Positions 45,594 to 54,083 are shown, numbered from the stretch's first letter. The stretch: 64,000 bases of DNA from Acidobacteria bacterium RIFCSPLOWO2_12_FULL_68_19 (GCA_001767525.1 MELF01000046.1:1-64000), one strand, 5' to 3'. Program-made: numbers and translations. The notes: generated by a model from the letters alone, not told the origin.

Positions 45594-45842
45594 ATGGCGA
45601 CCTGCCCGGAATGTGAATTCGACGAGATCGATACGACCAACCGCGAGGAAGGCGATGAACTGAGCTGCCCCGAATGCGGTAAGAACCTCATACTTGCCGG
45701 TCCCGACGACCTCGAAGTCGCCGACGACGACGAAGACGATCTCGACGACGACGACGAAGACGAGGATGAGGGCGAGGATCTCGAAGAAGACGAGGGCCTC
45801 TTCGACGACGAGGACGATTTCGAGGAAGAAGAGGAAGAGTGA
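45594..45842 (+). CDS. small zinc-ribbon protein with acidic tail (LysW-like)
   Basis: 82 residues from ATG 45594. The first 40 residues carry two zinc knuckles: ATCPECEFDEIDT and ELSCPECGKNLILA. The rest is almost only Asp and Glu, starting DDLEVADDDEDDLDDDDED. Small zinc-ribbon plus acidic proteins resemble LysW, the amino-group carrier of lysine/arginine synthesis, but the conserved C-terminal Glu-Asp-Trp-Gly-Glu of LysW is absent. It overlaps larE by four bases, which suggests a linked role. Confidence 0.8.
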   Translation: MATCPECEFDEIDTTNREEGDELSCPECGKNLILAGPDDLEVADDDEDDLDDDDEDEDEGEDLEEDEGLFDDEDDFEEEEEE

Positions 45843-46777
45843 CCGTTGCGGTCTGCAAGGTTCCTGAGGACGTACTGACCTCCCGCGAGAGGCGGCTGCG
45901 CGAAATCGTCGGTTCCTACGGGTCGGTTGTCGTGGCGTTCAGCGGCGGCGTCGACAGCGCCTATCTGGCATGGGCGGCGACGCAGGCGCTCGGATCCGCG
46001 GCGCTCTGCGTGACCGCCGACAGTCCCAGCTACCCCGATCACCACCGGCAGCTTGCGTTCGCCCTGGCGCGCGAGTTCGGCCTCCATCACGAGGTCATCC
46101 GTACCGCCGAGATCGAGCGTCCGGAGTACCGGGCGAATCCAGTCAACCGCTGCTACTACTGCAAGCAGGCGCTCTTCGCCGAGTTGACCCGGCTGGCCGC
46201 TGCGCGCGGTTTCGCGGTCGTCGCCGACGGCAACAACGCCGACGACAGGGGCGATTACCGCCCCGGACGCAGCGCGGCGCACGAGTTCGGCGTTCGCAGT
46301 CCGCTCGACGACGCGGGCCTCACGAAGGCCGATATCCGAGAGCTGTCGCGCCGGGCGGGGCTGCCCACGTGGGACGAACCGGCCTCCGCATGTCTCTCGT
46401 CCCGCATTCCGTACAACTCCGAGGTCACCCCCGAGAAGCTGCGCATGATTGAGTGCGCCGAGACGGTGCTCCGCGATCTCGGTTTTCGCGTGTGCCGCGT
46501 GCGGCATCACGAGATGCCCTTCGACGATCGCTCGCCCCTCGACGGTGCGCTGGGCGACCCTGAGCGCGCCGAAGGGTCAGGGCGCCCCGAGCGCGGTCGA
46601 GGGGCGCTCGCGCGGATCGAGATCGGCGGCGACGAGCTGGCGCGGGCCCTCGAGCCACAGGTCCGCGGGCGGATTGTCGAGGCGCTCCGGGCCATCGGGT
46701 ACCGGCACGTCACGATCGATCTTCAGGGGTATAGGATGGGCAGCCTGAATGAAGGTGTCCGCCTCCGCCCGGCCTGA
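45839..46777 (+). CDS. larE: ATP-dependent sacrificial sulfur transferase LarE
   Basis: 312 residues from GTG 45839. PP-loop VVAFSGGVDSAYLAWAA (about 37), VNRCYYCKQALFAEL, VADGNNADDRGDYRPG and the sulfur-donor Cys in EPASACLSSRIPYNSE (about residue 184). LarE gives its Cys sulfur to the nickel-pincer cofactor of lactate racemase. A repeat (46556-46611) inserts about 20 Gly/Arg/Glu-rich residues near 240-258, before the conserved ARIEIGGDE end. larB and larC are not in the window. Confidence 0.93.
   Translation: MTVAVCKVPEDVLTSRERRLREIVGSYGSVVVAFSGGVDSAYLAWAATQALGSAALCVTADSPSYPDHHRQLAFALAREFGLHHEVIRTAEIERPEYRANPVNRCYYCKQALFAELTRLAAARGFAVVADGNNADDRGDYRPGRSAAHEFGVRSPLDDAGLTKADIRELSRRAGLPTWDEPASACLSSRIPYNSEVTPEKLRMIECAETVLRDLGFRVCRVRHHEMPFDDRSPLDGALGDPERAEGSGRPERGRGALARIEIGGDELARALEPQVRGRIVEALRAIGYRHVTIDLQGYRMGSLNEGVRLRPA
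46556..46611 (+). repeat. CCTGAGCG/GTCGAGGGGC stutter repeat inside larE
   Basis: GACCCTGAGCGCGCCGAAGG then GTCAGGGCGCCCCGAGCGCG and GTCGAGGGGCGC: two copies of an (A/C)CC(T/C)GAGCGC-x-(C/G)CGA-GGG unit about 28 bases apart. In frame, it adds residues near 240-258 of LarE. Related to 6848-6903 and 62677-62717. Confidence 0.7.
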
Positions 46778-46782
46778 TCACG

Positions 46783-46850
46783 GGCCACAGAGGCACAGAA
46801 GCACAGAGTATTCAAGATTCCTCCTCCGTGCCTCTGTGTCCCTGTGGCCC
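46783..46850 (+). repeat. CACAGAG/CTCTGTG stutter inverted repeat between larE and the glycosyltransferase
   Basis: GGGCCACAGAGGCACAGAAG plus CACAGAG on the left; CCTCTGTGTCCCTGTGGCCC on the right with about 18 bases between. The arms are nearly the same as at 9207-9275. It ends at the GTG proposed as the glycosyltransferase start. Confidence 0.9.
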
Positions 46851-49088
46851 GTGAACGTCATAGCCGCGGCGTATCTGGCGGCGCACCTGCCGTTTCTCGC
46901 TCCCTCCCTCGAAGACTACGATTCGATCAACTTCGCGCTCGGATTGCGCGATTTCGACCCGGCGCGTCACCAGCCGCACCCCCCCGGATCGCCCGTCTAT
47001 ATCGCGCTCGGCCGGCTGCTGCTGGCGCCGATCGCGGCCGTCTGGCCGTCGGCCCGCTCCGGGGCGGCCGAAGCGCTGACGCTGGCGCTCTGGTCGGCCG
47101 TCGCCGGCGCCGTGGCCATCATTGCGGTCGCCCGCGTGTTCGCCGCCGTGAACGATGAACCCCGAACCTCCGGGTCCCGGACCCCGGATCCCGGATCCCG
47201 GGCCACGTGGGCGGCCGCGCTGCTTGCGGCCGGTCCGCTCTTCTGGATGTCCGGGCTGCGCCCGATGAGCGACCTGCCGGGACTCGCGGCGGCGCTCGTC
47301 GCCCAGGCGGTCATCCTGGGAGGACGCTCCGACCCTCGGCGGCTTGCCCTGGGTGCCGCCGTGGCCGGAATGGCGGCGGGCATTCGCGTCCAGACGATCC
47401 TGCTGACGGCGCCGCTGCTCGCGCTCGCGTTGTGGCAGGCGCGGCGCTTCTGGCGGCCGGTCGGCGCCCTTGCCGCCGCCACCCTCGCCTGGGCCGTACC
47501 GCTCGTCGTCTCTAGCGGCGGCCTCGACGGCTACCTCCGCGCGCTCGGCTCGCAGGCGGGCGAGGATTTCGCCTGGGTGAACATGCTGTGGCTGGAGCCG
47601 ACACCCCGCCGGCTGGCGTTCGCGCTGTATGAAACGTTCGTGCTGCCGTGGGGTTCCACGACGCTCGCGGCGGTGGTGGCGGTGGCCGCCGCTCTCGGCG
47701 GCGTGCTGACGCTGGCGCGCGAACGGTCGTCGCTGGTGCTGCTGCTCGTCGCCTTCGCGCCCTACGCCGCCTTTCATCTGCTGCTTCAGGAGACGATCAC
47801 GGTTCGGTACGCGATTCCGACGCTCCCCGTGGTCGTCTGGCTGGCGATTCGCGGTGCAGGCGCGTTCGGCCGGTTCATGCCGGCGGCGGCGCTGCCGCTC
47901 GTCATCGGTGCACTCGTTGTGGTCGTGCCGGCAGGCGTGGCGTACGGTCGCGAGCCGCACCCGGCGTTTCGTGCCATCGCGGACGCGTCGAAGGCGATCG
48001 GGAGCGCTCCTCCCGGCGCCGTATTCGCGCACCATAGCGTGTGGCGGGCGCTTCAGGTGGGGAGCGCGCTGCCGCCCGTGGCCGAGCCGCCGCGGTTGTA
48101 CGAATGGCTCGGGCCGGTCGGCTACTGGAAGAACGGCGGCACCGCTCCGGTCTGGTTCTTTGCCGACCCGAGGCGAACCGACCTCGCGCTCATCGATCCG
48201 CAGGCGCGGCTCGACGTCGATCGCTACCGCTGGGCTGTCGCCGACCGGCCGGAATTCGGCGGCTCACGCCCGGTTGGGGCGGACTGGTACCGCATCGCCG
48301 ATCCCGGCTGGTTTGCCGGCGAAGGATGGGCGCTCACGCCCGAAACTGGCGGGCTCGCGCGCGCGCGCGGCGCCGGTCCGGACTTTCGACCCACCGAAGC
48401 GTGGGTGCGCCGACGGCCGGGACCGCTGCACCTTGTCGTCGGGGGGCGTCACCTGGGAGATGCCGGCGACCCGGCCGCGGAGTTCGAACTCGTCGTTGAC
48501 GGCGTGGTACGGGACCGGTGGAGGCTCTCGTTCGAGGAGCGGAATTTTCTGCGGTTCCTCGATCTGCCCGACGGCATTGCCGAGGGCGAGGGGCGCTATG
48601 CGCGCCTGACGATTGCCTCGCGCGCGGTCGGCGGCGACAGCCGCCGTGCGCCCGTGGGCGTGCGGCAGTTCGATATTCAGTCCGTAAACCGCCTGTTGCA
48701 CGCTTTTGCGGAGGGGTGGCACGAAGACGAGTACGACCCGGCCACCGGCCGGCGCTGGCGCTGGACGAGCGAGCGGGCGGTTGTCAGGGTGAAGGGCGCC
48801 TCAGGCGGCATCCGGCTGATCGTGCGCGGCGAATCGCCGCTCCGCTACTTCGATGGGCCGCCGACCGTTCGGGTGACGGCGGGAGGGCGTGTCGTGGCCC
48901 AGTTCCAGCCGGCCGCCGATTTCGAATGGGCCGTTGTCGTCCCGGCCGCGGACGTGGCGCGCGCCGGCGGGGCGCTGGCAATCGAGACCGACCGCGTCTA
49001 CCTGCCCGGCCAGGCCGAGGGCACGAGCGACGAGCGGCGCCTCGGGCTGCGCGTGTACGAGTGTCGCGTGTATCCGCTGTTGCCTTGA
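46851..49088 (+). CDS. membrane glycosyltransferase-like protein (GT39/PMT superfamily)
   Basis: 745 residues from GTG 46851. The first 360 residues have about ten membrane segments, and an acidic loop right after the first (APSLEDYDSINFALGLRDFD) is where GT-C enzymes keep their catalytic Asp. The remaining 380 residues are soluble and beta-rich (RPGPLHLVVGGRHLGDAGDP). It likely transfers a sugar from a lipid carrier to an outside acceptor. Residues about 103-118 (EPRTSGSRTPDPGSRATW) are from a GGATCCCGG stutter repeat. ATG 46749 would read through the CACAGAG repeat and overlap larE, so the GTG is preferred. Confidence 0.75.
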   Translation: MNVIAAAYLAAHLPFLAPSLEDYDSINFALGLRDFDPARHQPHPPGSPVYIALGRLLLAPIAAVWPSARSGAAEALTLALWSAVAGAVAIIAVARVFAAVNDEPRTSGSRTPDPGSRATWAAALLAAGPLFWMSGLRPMSDLPGLAAALVAQAVILGGRSDPRRLALGAAVAGMAAGIRVQTILLTAPLLALALWQARRFWRPVGALAAATLAWAVPLVVSSGGLDGYLRALGSQAGEDFAWVNMLWLEPTPRRLAFALYETFVLPWGSTTLAAVVAVAAALGGVLTLARERSSLVLLLVAFAPYAAFHLLLQETITVRYAIPTLPVVVWLAIRGAGAFGRFMPAAALPLVIGALVVVVPAGVAYGREPHPAFRAIADASKAIGSAPPGAVFAHHSVWRALQVGSALPPVAEPPRLYEWLGPVGYWKNGGTAPVWFFADPRRTDLALIDPQARLDVDRYRWAVADRPEFGGSRPVGADWYRIADPGWFAGEGWALTPETGGLARARGAGPDFRPTEAWVRRRPGPLHLVVGGRHLGDAGDPAAEFELVVDGVVRDRWRLSFEERNFLRFLDLPDGIAEGEGRYARLTIASRAVGGDSRRAPVGVRQFDIQSVNRLLHAFAEGWHEDEYDPATGRRWRWTSERAVVRVKGASGGIRLIVRGESPLRYFDGPPTVRVTAGGRVVAQFQPAADFEWAVVVPAADVARAGGALAIETDRVYLPGQAEGTSDERRLGLRVYECRVYPLLP
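47158..47202 (+). repeat. GGATCCCGG stutter repeat inside the glycosyltransferase gene
   Basis: Successive words CCCGAACCTCCGGGTCCCGG, ACCCCGGATCCCGGATCCCG and GGCC. It encodes a non-hydrophobic loop between two membrane helices, without shifting frame. Confidence 0.8.
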
Positions 49089-49161
49089 TTGACACGCCCC
49101 TGACGGCGGACGTAAGCTCGTGCGCACGAGAAACGAAAGGCAAACGCAGGAGAATCCGCTG

Positions 49162-49743
49162 ATGACGCTGCGCCGTTCGTTGCTGCTGTCCATTGTTACG
49201 CTGCTGGTCGTAGTCGTGCTCGCGAGCTGCTCGCGGCGCACTCCGCCGCCTGCGCCGCCTCCGCCTGCGCCGCCGCCGCCGGCCGCGACGCCGCCGCCCC
49301 CGCCCCCGCCCCCGCCCCCGCCGCCGCCGCCCGCGCCGCCGGCACCGAAGCCGCTGACCGAGGACGAGATCTTCGCGCGGAAGACGCTGGCCGAGTTGAA
49401 CGCGGAACGGCCGCTCGGCGACGCGTTCTTCGATTTCGATATGTCGGTGATTCGGCCGGACGCGCAGGCGACGCTCGAACGGAACGCGGCATTTCTGCGC
49501 CGGTGGCCCTCGACGCGCGTGACGATCGAAGGGCACGCGGATTCGCGCGGGACCAACGAGTACAACCTCGGCCTCGGCGACCGGCGTGCCAACGCCGTGA
49601 AGGACTATCTGGTCAACCTGGGGATCGGCGGCGACAGAATGCTGGCGGTGACGCGGGGTGAGGAGAGCCCGCAGTGCACCGAGGAAAACGAAGACTGCTG
49701 GCAGCGAAACCGCCGGGGGACATTCGTCTTTACGGCCAAGTAG
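49162..49743 (+). CDS. OmpA-domain lipoprotein (Pal-like)
   Basis: 193 residues from ATG 49162. Lipoprotein signal LLVVVVLASC (lipid Cys near 23), a proline/alanine linker that includes 14 prolines in a row (about residues 46-59), then an OmpA-like domain: FDFDMSVIRPDAQATLERNA, VTIEGHADSRGTNEYNLGLG and RRANAVKDYL. The Asp and Arg that hold diaminopimelate are present (GHADSRG, DRRANAV). Pal ties the outer membrane to peptidoglycan. Its tol partners are not here. Confidence 0.9.
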   Translation: MTLRRSLLLSIVTLLVVVVLASCSRRTPPPAPPPPAPPPPAATPPPPPPPPPPPPPPAPPAPKPLTEDEIFARKTLAELNAERPLGDAFFDFDMSVIRPDAQATLERNAAFLRRWPSTRVTIEGHADSRGTNEYNLGLGDRRANAVKDYLVNLGIGGDRMLAVTRGEESPQCTEENEDCWQRNRRGTFVFTAK

Positions 49744-49776
49744 CCGGGACCCCGGGAGCCGGGATTCGGAGACGTT

Positions 49777-49807
49777 CGCGGGCGGGTCGTTCGACCCGCC
49801 CGCTTTC
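49777..49807 (+). terminator. intrinsic terminator after the Pal-like gene
   Basis: GCGGGCGGGTC-GTTC-GACCCGCCCGC, an 11-bp stem, then CTTTCTAT. It ends the Pal transcript; the convergent pyrF gene begins its stop codon at 49852. Confidence 0.85.
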
Positions 49808-49851
49808 TATCTTGCCTCGAGCTGCCGCAGCCCGGTCTGCGCCTGTTCGAG

Positions 49852-50559
49852 TCAGCGCAATTCTTCCACAATCGCCCGTGCCGCCGCCCGCGGGTCGGGC
49901 GCGGCGATGATCGGTCGTCCGACGACAATGTAGCTGGCCCCGGCCCGGATCGCCTCGGCGGGCCCCATCGTCCTGACTTGATCGTTTCTGGCGCCGCCGG
50001 CCGCCGTGCCGCGAATGCCCGGCGTCACAATCGCGAAATCCGGGCCGCAGGCCTGTCGGATGGACGAGGTCTCGTGCGGCGACGCGACCACACCGTGGAG
50101 GCCGGCGTCCTTCGCCGTCCGGGCGAGCGTCACGACCTGCTCGAGGAGCGGCCGCTCGACGCCGGTCTCCCGCAGCGCCGCCTCATCCATGCTGGTGAGG
50201 ACGGTGATGCCAACCAGGAGGGGCGCCGGGCGTCCCAGCCGCGCCGCCGTCTCGCGCCCCGCGCGAGCGGCGGCCTGCATCATGGCGGCGCCGCCCGAGG
50301 CGTGTACGTCGATCATCCACGCGCCGGTCTGCACCGCGGCCTCGACCGCCTGCGCCACCGTGTTCGGGATGTCATGGAACTTGAGGTCGAGGAAGACGCG
50401 CGCGCCCCGATCGACGAGCGCGCCGACGAGCGCCGGCCCTTCCAGCGTGAACAGGCGGCTGCCGACCTTGAAGCCGCCGGCGAGGTCTTCGAGCGCGTCG
50501 GCCAGTTCGAGCGCACGCCGGCCGCTCTCGACGTCGAGCGCGACTAGGAGCTGATCCAC
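49852..50559 (-). CDS. pyrF: orotidine 5'-phosphate decarboxylase
   Basis: 235 residues from GTG 50559. LVALDVESGRRALELAD, FKVGSRLFTLEG, VFLDLKFHDIPNTVAQA (the DxKxxDI-type catalytic motif) and TPGIRGTAAGGARNDQVRTM then YIVVGRPI are complete. It decarboxylates OMP to UMP. The start lies 16 bases inside pyrD; the upstream in-frame extension over pyrD matches nothing and is rejected. Confidence 0.95.
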   Translation of the reverse strand: MDQLLVALDVESGRRALELADALEDLAGGFKVGSRLFTLEGPALVGALVDRGARVFLDLKFHDIPNTVAQAVEAAVQTGAWMIDVHASGGAAMMQAAARAGRETAARLGRPAPLLVGITVLTSMDEAALRETGVERPLLEQVVTLARTAKDAGLHGVVASPHETSSIRQACGPDFAIVTPGIRGTAAGGARNDQVRTMGPAEAIRAGASYIVVGRPIIAAPDPRAAARAIVEELR

Positions 50560-51488
50560 TCTTTCTCGCGGGCCGCAGTGTCGATGGTGCCAGTCAGATC
50601 CCGCACCCGCGCGACGTCGTGGCGGCGGAGGTAGTCGCCGATGCCGTCGATCAGCTTCGTCCAGATGAACGGATCGACGAAACTCGCCGTCCCAACCTGG
50701 ACGGCGTCGGCGCCGGCAATCATGAACTCGAGCGCGTCCCTCGCCGACGCGATGCCCCCCATGCCGACGATCGGGATCTTCACGCTCCTGCGGCACTGGT
50801 AGACCATCCGCACCGCGATCGGCCGGATCGCCGGTCCGCTCAGGCCGCCGACGATGTTCGAGAGCTTCGGCCGGCGGGTCTCGACGTCGATCGCCATGGC
50901 GAGGAACGTGTTCACCAGCGACACGGCGTCGGCGCCGGCCTCCGCGGCGGCGCGGGCGAACGACGCCACGTCGGTGACGTTCGGCGTCAGTTTGGGAATC
51001 ACCGGCAGGGAGGTCACCTTCTTCACGGCGCTGACGACGTCGTAGGTGCCCGTCAGGCTGCAGCCGAACGTGATGCCCCCTTCCTTGATATTGGGGCAGG
51101 AGATGTTCAGCTCGAGCGCCGCGACCCCTTCGGCATCCGACAGGATGCGCGCCAGTTCCACGTATTCCTCGAGCGTGCTGCCGCAGATGTTGACAATGAC
51201 CGTGGCGCGGCGCTCGCGCAGCTCCGGCAGCTTCTCGCTGATGAAGCGGTGAACGCCGATCCCCTGCAGGCCGATGGCGTTGAGCATCCCGGCGGGTGTC
51301 TCGACGATGCGCTCGGGAGGATGGCCCTCGCGCGGGGCGAGGAACAAGCCCTTCACGGCCACGCCGCCGAGCAGCGACAGGTCGACCATGCCGGCGTATT
51401 CGACGCCGTAGCCGAAGCAGCCGCTGGCGGCAATCACCGGGTTCTTCAGCGTGAGCGGCCCGATCCGGACGGAGAGATCCGGGGTCAT
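50544..51488 (-). CDS. pyrD: dihydroorotate dehydrogenase B, catalytic subunit
   Basis: 314 residues from ATG 51488. IGPLTLKNPVIAASGCFGYG, NAIGLQGIGVHRF, ALELNISCPNIKEGGITFG (catalytic Cys motif of class 1B), PVIPKLTPNVTDV and GMGGIASARDALEFMIAGAD. Class 1B enzymes need PyrK, which is the gene just upstream. It oxidises dihydroorotate with NAD through the FAD and iron-sulfur partner. Confidence 0.95.
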   Translation of the reverse strand: MTPDLSVRIGPLTLKNPVIAASGCFGYGVEYAGMVDLSLLGGVAVKGLFLAPREGHPPERIVETPAGMLNAIGLQGIGVHRFISEKLPELRERRATVIVNICGSTLEEYVELARILSDAEGVAALELNISCPNIKEGGITFGCSLTGTYDVVSAVKKVTSLPVIPKLTPNVTDVASFARAAAEAGADAVSLVNTFLAMAIDVETRRPKLSNIVGGLSGPAIRPIAVRMVYQCRRSVKIPIVGMGGIASARDALEFMIAGADAVQVGTASFVDPFIWTKLIDGIGDYLRRHDVARVRDLTGTIDTAAREKEWISS

Positions 51489-52300
51489 CAGTGGGCGTCC
51501 CAGGCGATGTCGTCGCCGGCGAACACCGGTCCGCCGAGACACGATCGCACGTAGTGGTGGCCGTTCGGGCCGTCGCGCACCGGGACCACGCAGCTGTAGC
51601 AGCCGCCGAGGCCGCACCCCATCACGCGTTCGACCGACACTTCCGACCGGCGCCGATAGCTGGCCGCCATGCGCGCCACCGCTTCGAGCATCGGCTCCGG
51701 TCCGCAGGCGTACACCATCACCTCGCGGGCGGCGGCCCGCTGCAGCGCCCGCTCGAGCGGCAGCGTCACGCGCCCGCGGTCGCCCAGGCTCCCGTCCTCG
51801 GTGGCGAGCGCCAGACGAACCCCGCGGTCGCGGAACCAGTCGAGATAGAAGAGCTCGCCCGACGTGCGCGCGCCGTAGAAGAGCGTGACGCTCGTGCCGC
51901 GCGCGCGAAGGAGCTCGGCGAGCGCGGCAAACGGCGCCAGACCCACGCCGCCGGCCACCATCCACGCCTCCACCGGCGGATCGACGGCGGTGTAGGGACG
52001 TCCGAGCGGCCCGAGGCACGAGACGACGTCGCCTTCCACCGCCTCGAACAGCATCTCGGTCGTCACGCCTACGCGCTTGCTGAGCAGTGTCAGGCCGTCG
52101 GCGCGTCCGTTGGTTCGCAGCACCTCGAACACCGAGAAGGGACGGCGCAGCAGCGGCGTGCACCCGCGGCCCGGCTTCACCATGACGAACTGGCCCGGTG
52201 CGGCGGCGGCGGCAATGTCGGGAGCGGCGAGGGCGAGCACGTTGTAGTCGGAGGAGAGGCGGGTGTTGCGGATCACCCGTGCCTCGACGTCGACGGGCAT
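51488..52300 (-). CDS. pyrK: dihydroorotate dehydrogenase B, electron-transfer subunit
   Basis: 270 residues from ATG 52300. FAD-binding (RPFSVFEV), NAD-binding MVAGGVGLAPFAALAELL and the 2Fe-2S cluster GCGLGGCYSCVVPV plus a later CLGGPVF. It passes electrons from PyrD to NAD. The stop overlaps the pyrD start (TGATG). It is divergent from pyrR, with 242 bases between the two operons. Confidence 0.94.
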   Translation of the reverse strand: MPVDVEARVIRNTRLSSDYNVLALAAPDIAAAAAPGQFVMVKPGRGCTPLLRRPFSVFEVLRTNGRADGLTLLSKRVGVTTEMLFEAVEGDVVSCLGPLGRPYTAVDPPVEAWMVAGGVGLAPFAALAELLRARGTSVTLFYGARTSGELFYLDWFRDRGVRLALATEDGSLGDRGRVTLPLERALQRAAAREVMVYACGPEPMLEAVARMAASYRRRSEVSVERVMGCGLGGCYSCVVPVRDGPNGHHYVRSCLGGPVFAGDDIAWDAH

Positions 52301-52381
52301 TGGGGTGAGTATACCTTCAGGCCCCGGCTTCAGGACCGAGCCCATACCCCTCGACTTCGCTCGAGGAGCCCCGATGCCTGC

Positions 52382-52387
52382 TATACT
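52382..52387 (+). promoter_or_regulatory. -10 box of the rightward pyr operon
   Basis: TATACT at 52382-52387, about ten bases before the start of the PyrR-type leader hairpin, so transcription likely begins near 52394. A convincing -35 box is not visible (TTCGCT at 52356 is 20 bases away). Confidence 0.45.
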
Positions 52388-52395
52388 CGGGTGAA

Positions 52396-52430
52396 CTCTT
52401 TAACCGCGGCCCAGCGAGACCGCAAAGAGG
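52396..52430 (+). promoter_or_regulatory. PyrR-binding loop in the pyr leader RNA
   Basis: CTCTTT (52396-52401) pairs with AAAGAG (52424-52429); after an AACC bulge, GCGG (52406-52409) pairs with CCGC (52420-52423), leaving loop CCCAGCGAGA. This is the layout and the CCAG-x-GAG consensus of PyrR-binding RNA hairpins in Bacillus and mycobacteria. The 3' stem strand AAAGAGGA also is the ribosome site of the 35-codon leader frame, so UMP-PyrR binding would hide it. Confidence 0.7.
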
Positions 52431-52434
52431 ACTC

Positions 52435-52542
52435 ATGGAACGCCATTCGAACAAGAGACGGGCCGCTCCCCTGTGGCGGCCCGAAGAGCGCGCCCGGGGG
52501 CTCGATGCGAGCCCCACCTCCCCGGCGCGGACGGCCCGGTAG
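52435..52542 (+). CDS. putative pyr leader peptide, 35 aa
   Basis: ATG 52435 to TAG 52542, in frame with and directly adjoining the pyrR ATG (TAGATG). It starts MERHSNKRRAAPLWRPEERA and is basic. Its ribosome site is part of the PyrR-binding stem. Translation of a leader coupled to pyrR is the scheme described for mycobacterial PyrR repression. The peptide itself may have no function. Confidence 0.5.
   Translation: MERHSNKRRAAPLWRPEERARGLDASPTSPARTAR
52459..52483 (+). promoter_or_regulatory. GC-rich hairpin within the pyr leader
   Basis: CGGGCCGC (52459-52466) and GCGGCCCG (52476-52483), a perfect 8-bp stem with a nine-base loop, inside the leader frame. No T run follows, so a Rho-independent stop is unlikely, but a ribosome-dependent switch or Rho-linked control is possible. 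Confidence 0.5.
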
Positions 52543-53091
52543 ATGCCGGTCGTCATGGATGCGGACCGGATCGGCCGCACCCTCACCCGCATCGCCCACG
52601 AAATCGTCGAACGGAACCGCGGCCTCGAAGACCTCGCGCTCATCGGCGTGCGGACGCGCGGCGTCCCGCTCGCGCGGCGGATCGCGACGAGCCTCCGCGA
52701 GATCACCGGCCAGGAGGTGCCGACCGGCGCCCTCGACATCACGCTGTACCGCGACGACCTGATGCGCCAGTCGGTCGGGCCGCAGCCGCTCGTCCGCCGC
52801 ACGGAGATCCCGTTCTCGATCGACGACAAGACGATCCTGCTCGTCGACGATGTGCTGTACACCGGGCGGACGACCAGGGCGGCGCTCGATGCGCTGATCG
52901 ACTTCGGACGGCCGCGCGGCATCCAGCTCGTCGTGCTCGTCGACCGCGGCCACCGCGAGCTCCCAATCAAGGCCGACTACGTCGGCAAGAATCTGCCCAC
53001 CTCGCTCGAGGAAAGCGTCCAGGTCTACCTGCAGGAGAGCGACGGACGCGATGAAGTGGTCCTGCAACAGGCGCCAGGAGGTGCCGTATGA
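52543..53091 (+). CDS. pyrR: bifunctional pyr operon regulator / uracil phosphoribosyltransferase PyrR
   Basis: 182 residues. [49 protein letters not shown], and the PRPP loop [18 protein letters not shown] are the PyrR signature. It binds pyr leader RNA when UMP is high, and also has weak uracil phosphoribosyltransferase activity. First structural gene of pyrR-pyrB-pyrC-PRTase; overlaps pyrB by four bases. Confidence 0.95.
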   Translation: MPVVMDADRIGRTLTRIAHEIVERNRGLEDLALIGVRTRGVPLARRIATSLREITGQEVPTGALDITLYRDDLMRQSVGPQPLVRRTEIPFSIDDKTILLVDDVLYTGRTTRAALDALIDFGRPRGIQLVVLVDRGHRELPIKADYVGKNLPTSLEESVQVYLQESDGRDEVVLQQAPGGAV

Positions 53092-54083
53092 GCGCACCGG
53101 CCGGGACCCAGGACGAGCCGCGGACCGATCGGATCCAGGCCGCGACGGCCCTGCGACGGAAGGATCTGCTGGGGATCGCCGAGCTGACGACCGAGGAGAT
53201 CGCGCTCGTCCTCGATACCGCAGAAGCGATGAAGGAGGTGGGCGAGCGCCCGATCAAGAAGGTGCCGGCGCTGCGCGGAAAGACCGTCGTCAATCTCTTC
53301 TTCGAGCCGAGCACGCGCACCCGCACGTCGTTCGAGATTGCGGAGAAGCGGCTGAGCGCCGACACGCTCAACATCGCCGTCGGCACCTCCAGCGTCGTCA
53401 AGGGTGAGACGCTGGCGGACACGGCGCTGAACCTGGAGGCGATGCGCCCGGACATGATCGTGCTGCGTCACTCCTCGTCCGGTGCGTGCCACCTGCTGTC
53501 ACGCATCTGCCGCTCGGCGATTATCAACGCCGGCGACGGCATGCACGAGCACCCGACGCAGGCGCTCCTCGACGCCTTCACCATCCGCGAACACAAGAAG
53601 CGGCTGGCGGGGCTGAAGGTGGCGATCGTCGGCGACCTGCAGCACAGCCGCGTGCTGCGGTCGAACATCCACCTGCTGACGAAGATGGGGAGCGACGTCT
53701 GGGTCTGCGGCCCGCCGACGCTCATCCCGGCCGACATCGGCCGCTTCGGCGTGCGCGCCACCAGCGCGGTCGACGATGCGGTGACCGGCGCCGACGTCAT
53801 CATGCTGCTGCGGATTCAGCTCGAGCGGATGGAAGGCGCCTACTTCCCCTCCCTGCGGGAGTACTTCAACGTGTTCGGCATGACCGAGGCGCGGCTCCGC
53901 CGGGCGAAACCAGACGTGATAATCATGCATCCGGGTCCCATGAACCGCGGCGTCGAGATCGCCTCCGAGGTGGCCGACGGTCCGTATTCGGTGATTCTCG
54001 AACAGGTGGCCAACGGCGTCGCGGTGCGCATGGCGGTCCTGTATCTGCTGGCCGGCGGAACCGAGCATGAAGCGGCTGCTTAA
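53088..54083 (+). CDS. pyrB: aspartate carbamoyltransferase catalytic subunit
   Basis: 331 residues. [19 protein letters not shown] (carbamoyl phosphate loop), [31 protein letters not shown] and [15 protein letters not shown]. It carbamoylates aspartate in the second step of UMP synthesis. The first 25 residues precede the usual fold. It overlaps pyrR and pyrC, and no pyrI regulatory subunit is present. Confidence 0.96.
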   Translation: MSAPAGTQDEPRTDRIQAATALRRKDLLGIAELTTEEIALVLDTAEAMKEVGERPIKKVPALRGKTVVNLFFEPSTRTRTSFEIAEKRLSADTLNIAVGTSSVVKGETLADTALNLEAMRPDMIVLRHSSSGACHLLSRICRSAIINAGDGMHEHPTQALLDAFTIREHKKRLAGLKVAIVGDLQHSRVLRSNIHLLTKMGSDVWVCGPPTLIPADIGRFGVRATSAVDDAVTGADVIMLLRIQLERMEGAYFPSLREYFNVFGMTEARLRRAKPDVIIMHPGPMNRGVEIASEVADGPYSVILEQVANGVAVRMAVLYLLAGGTEHEAAA

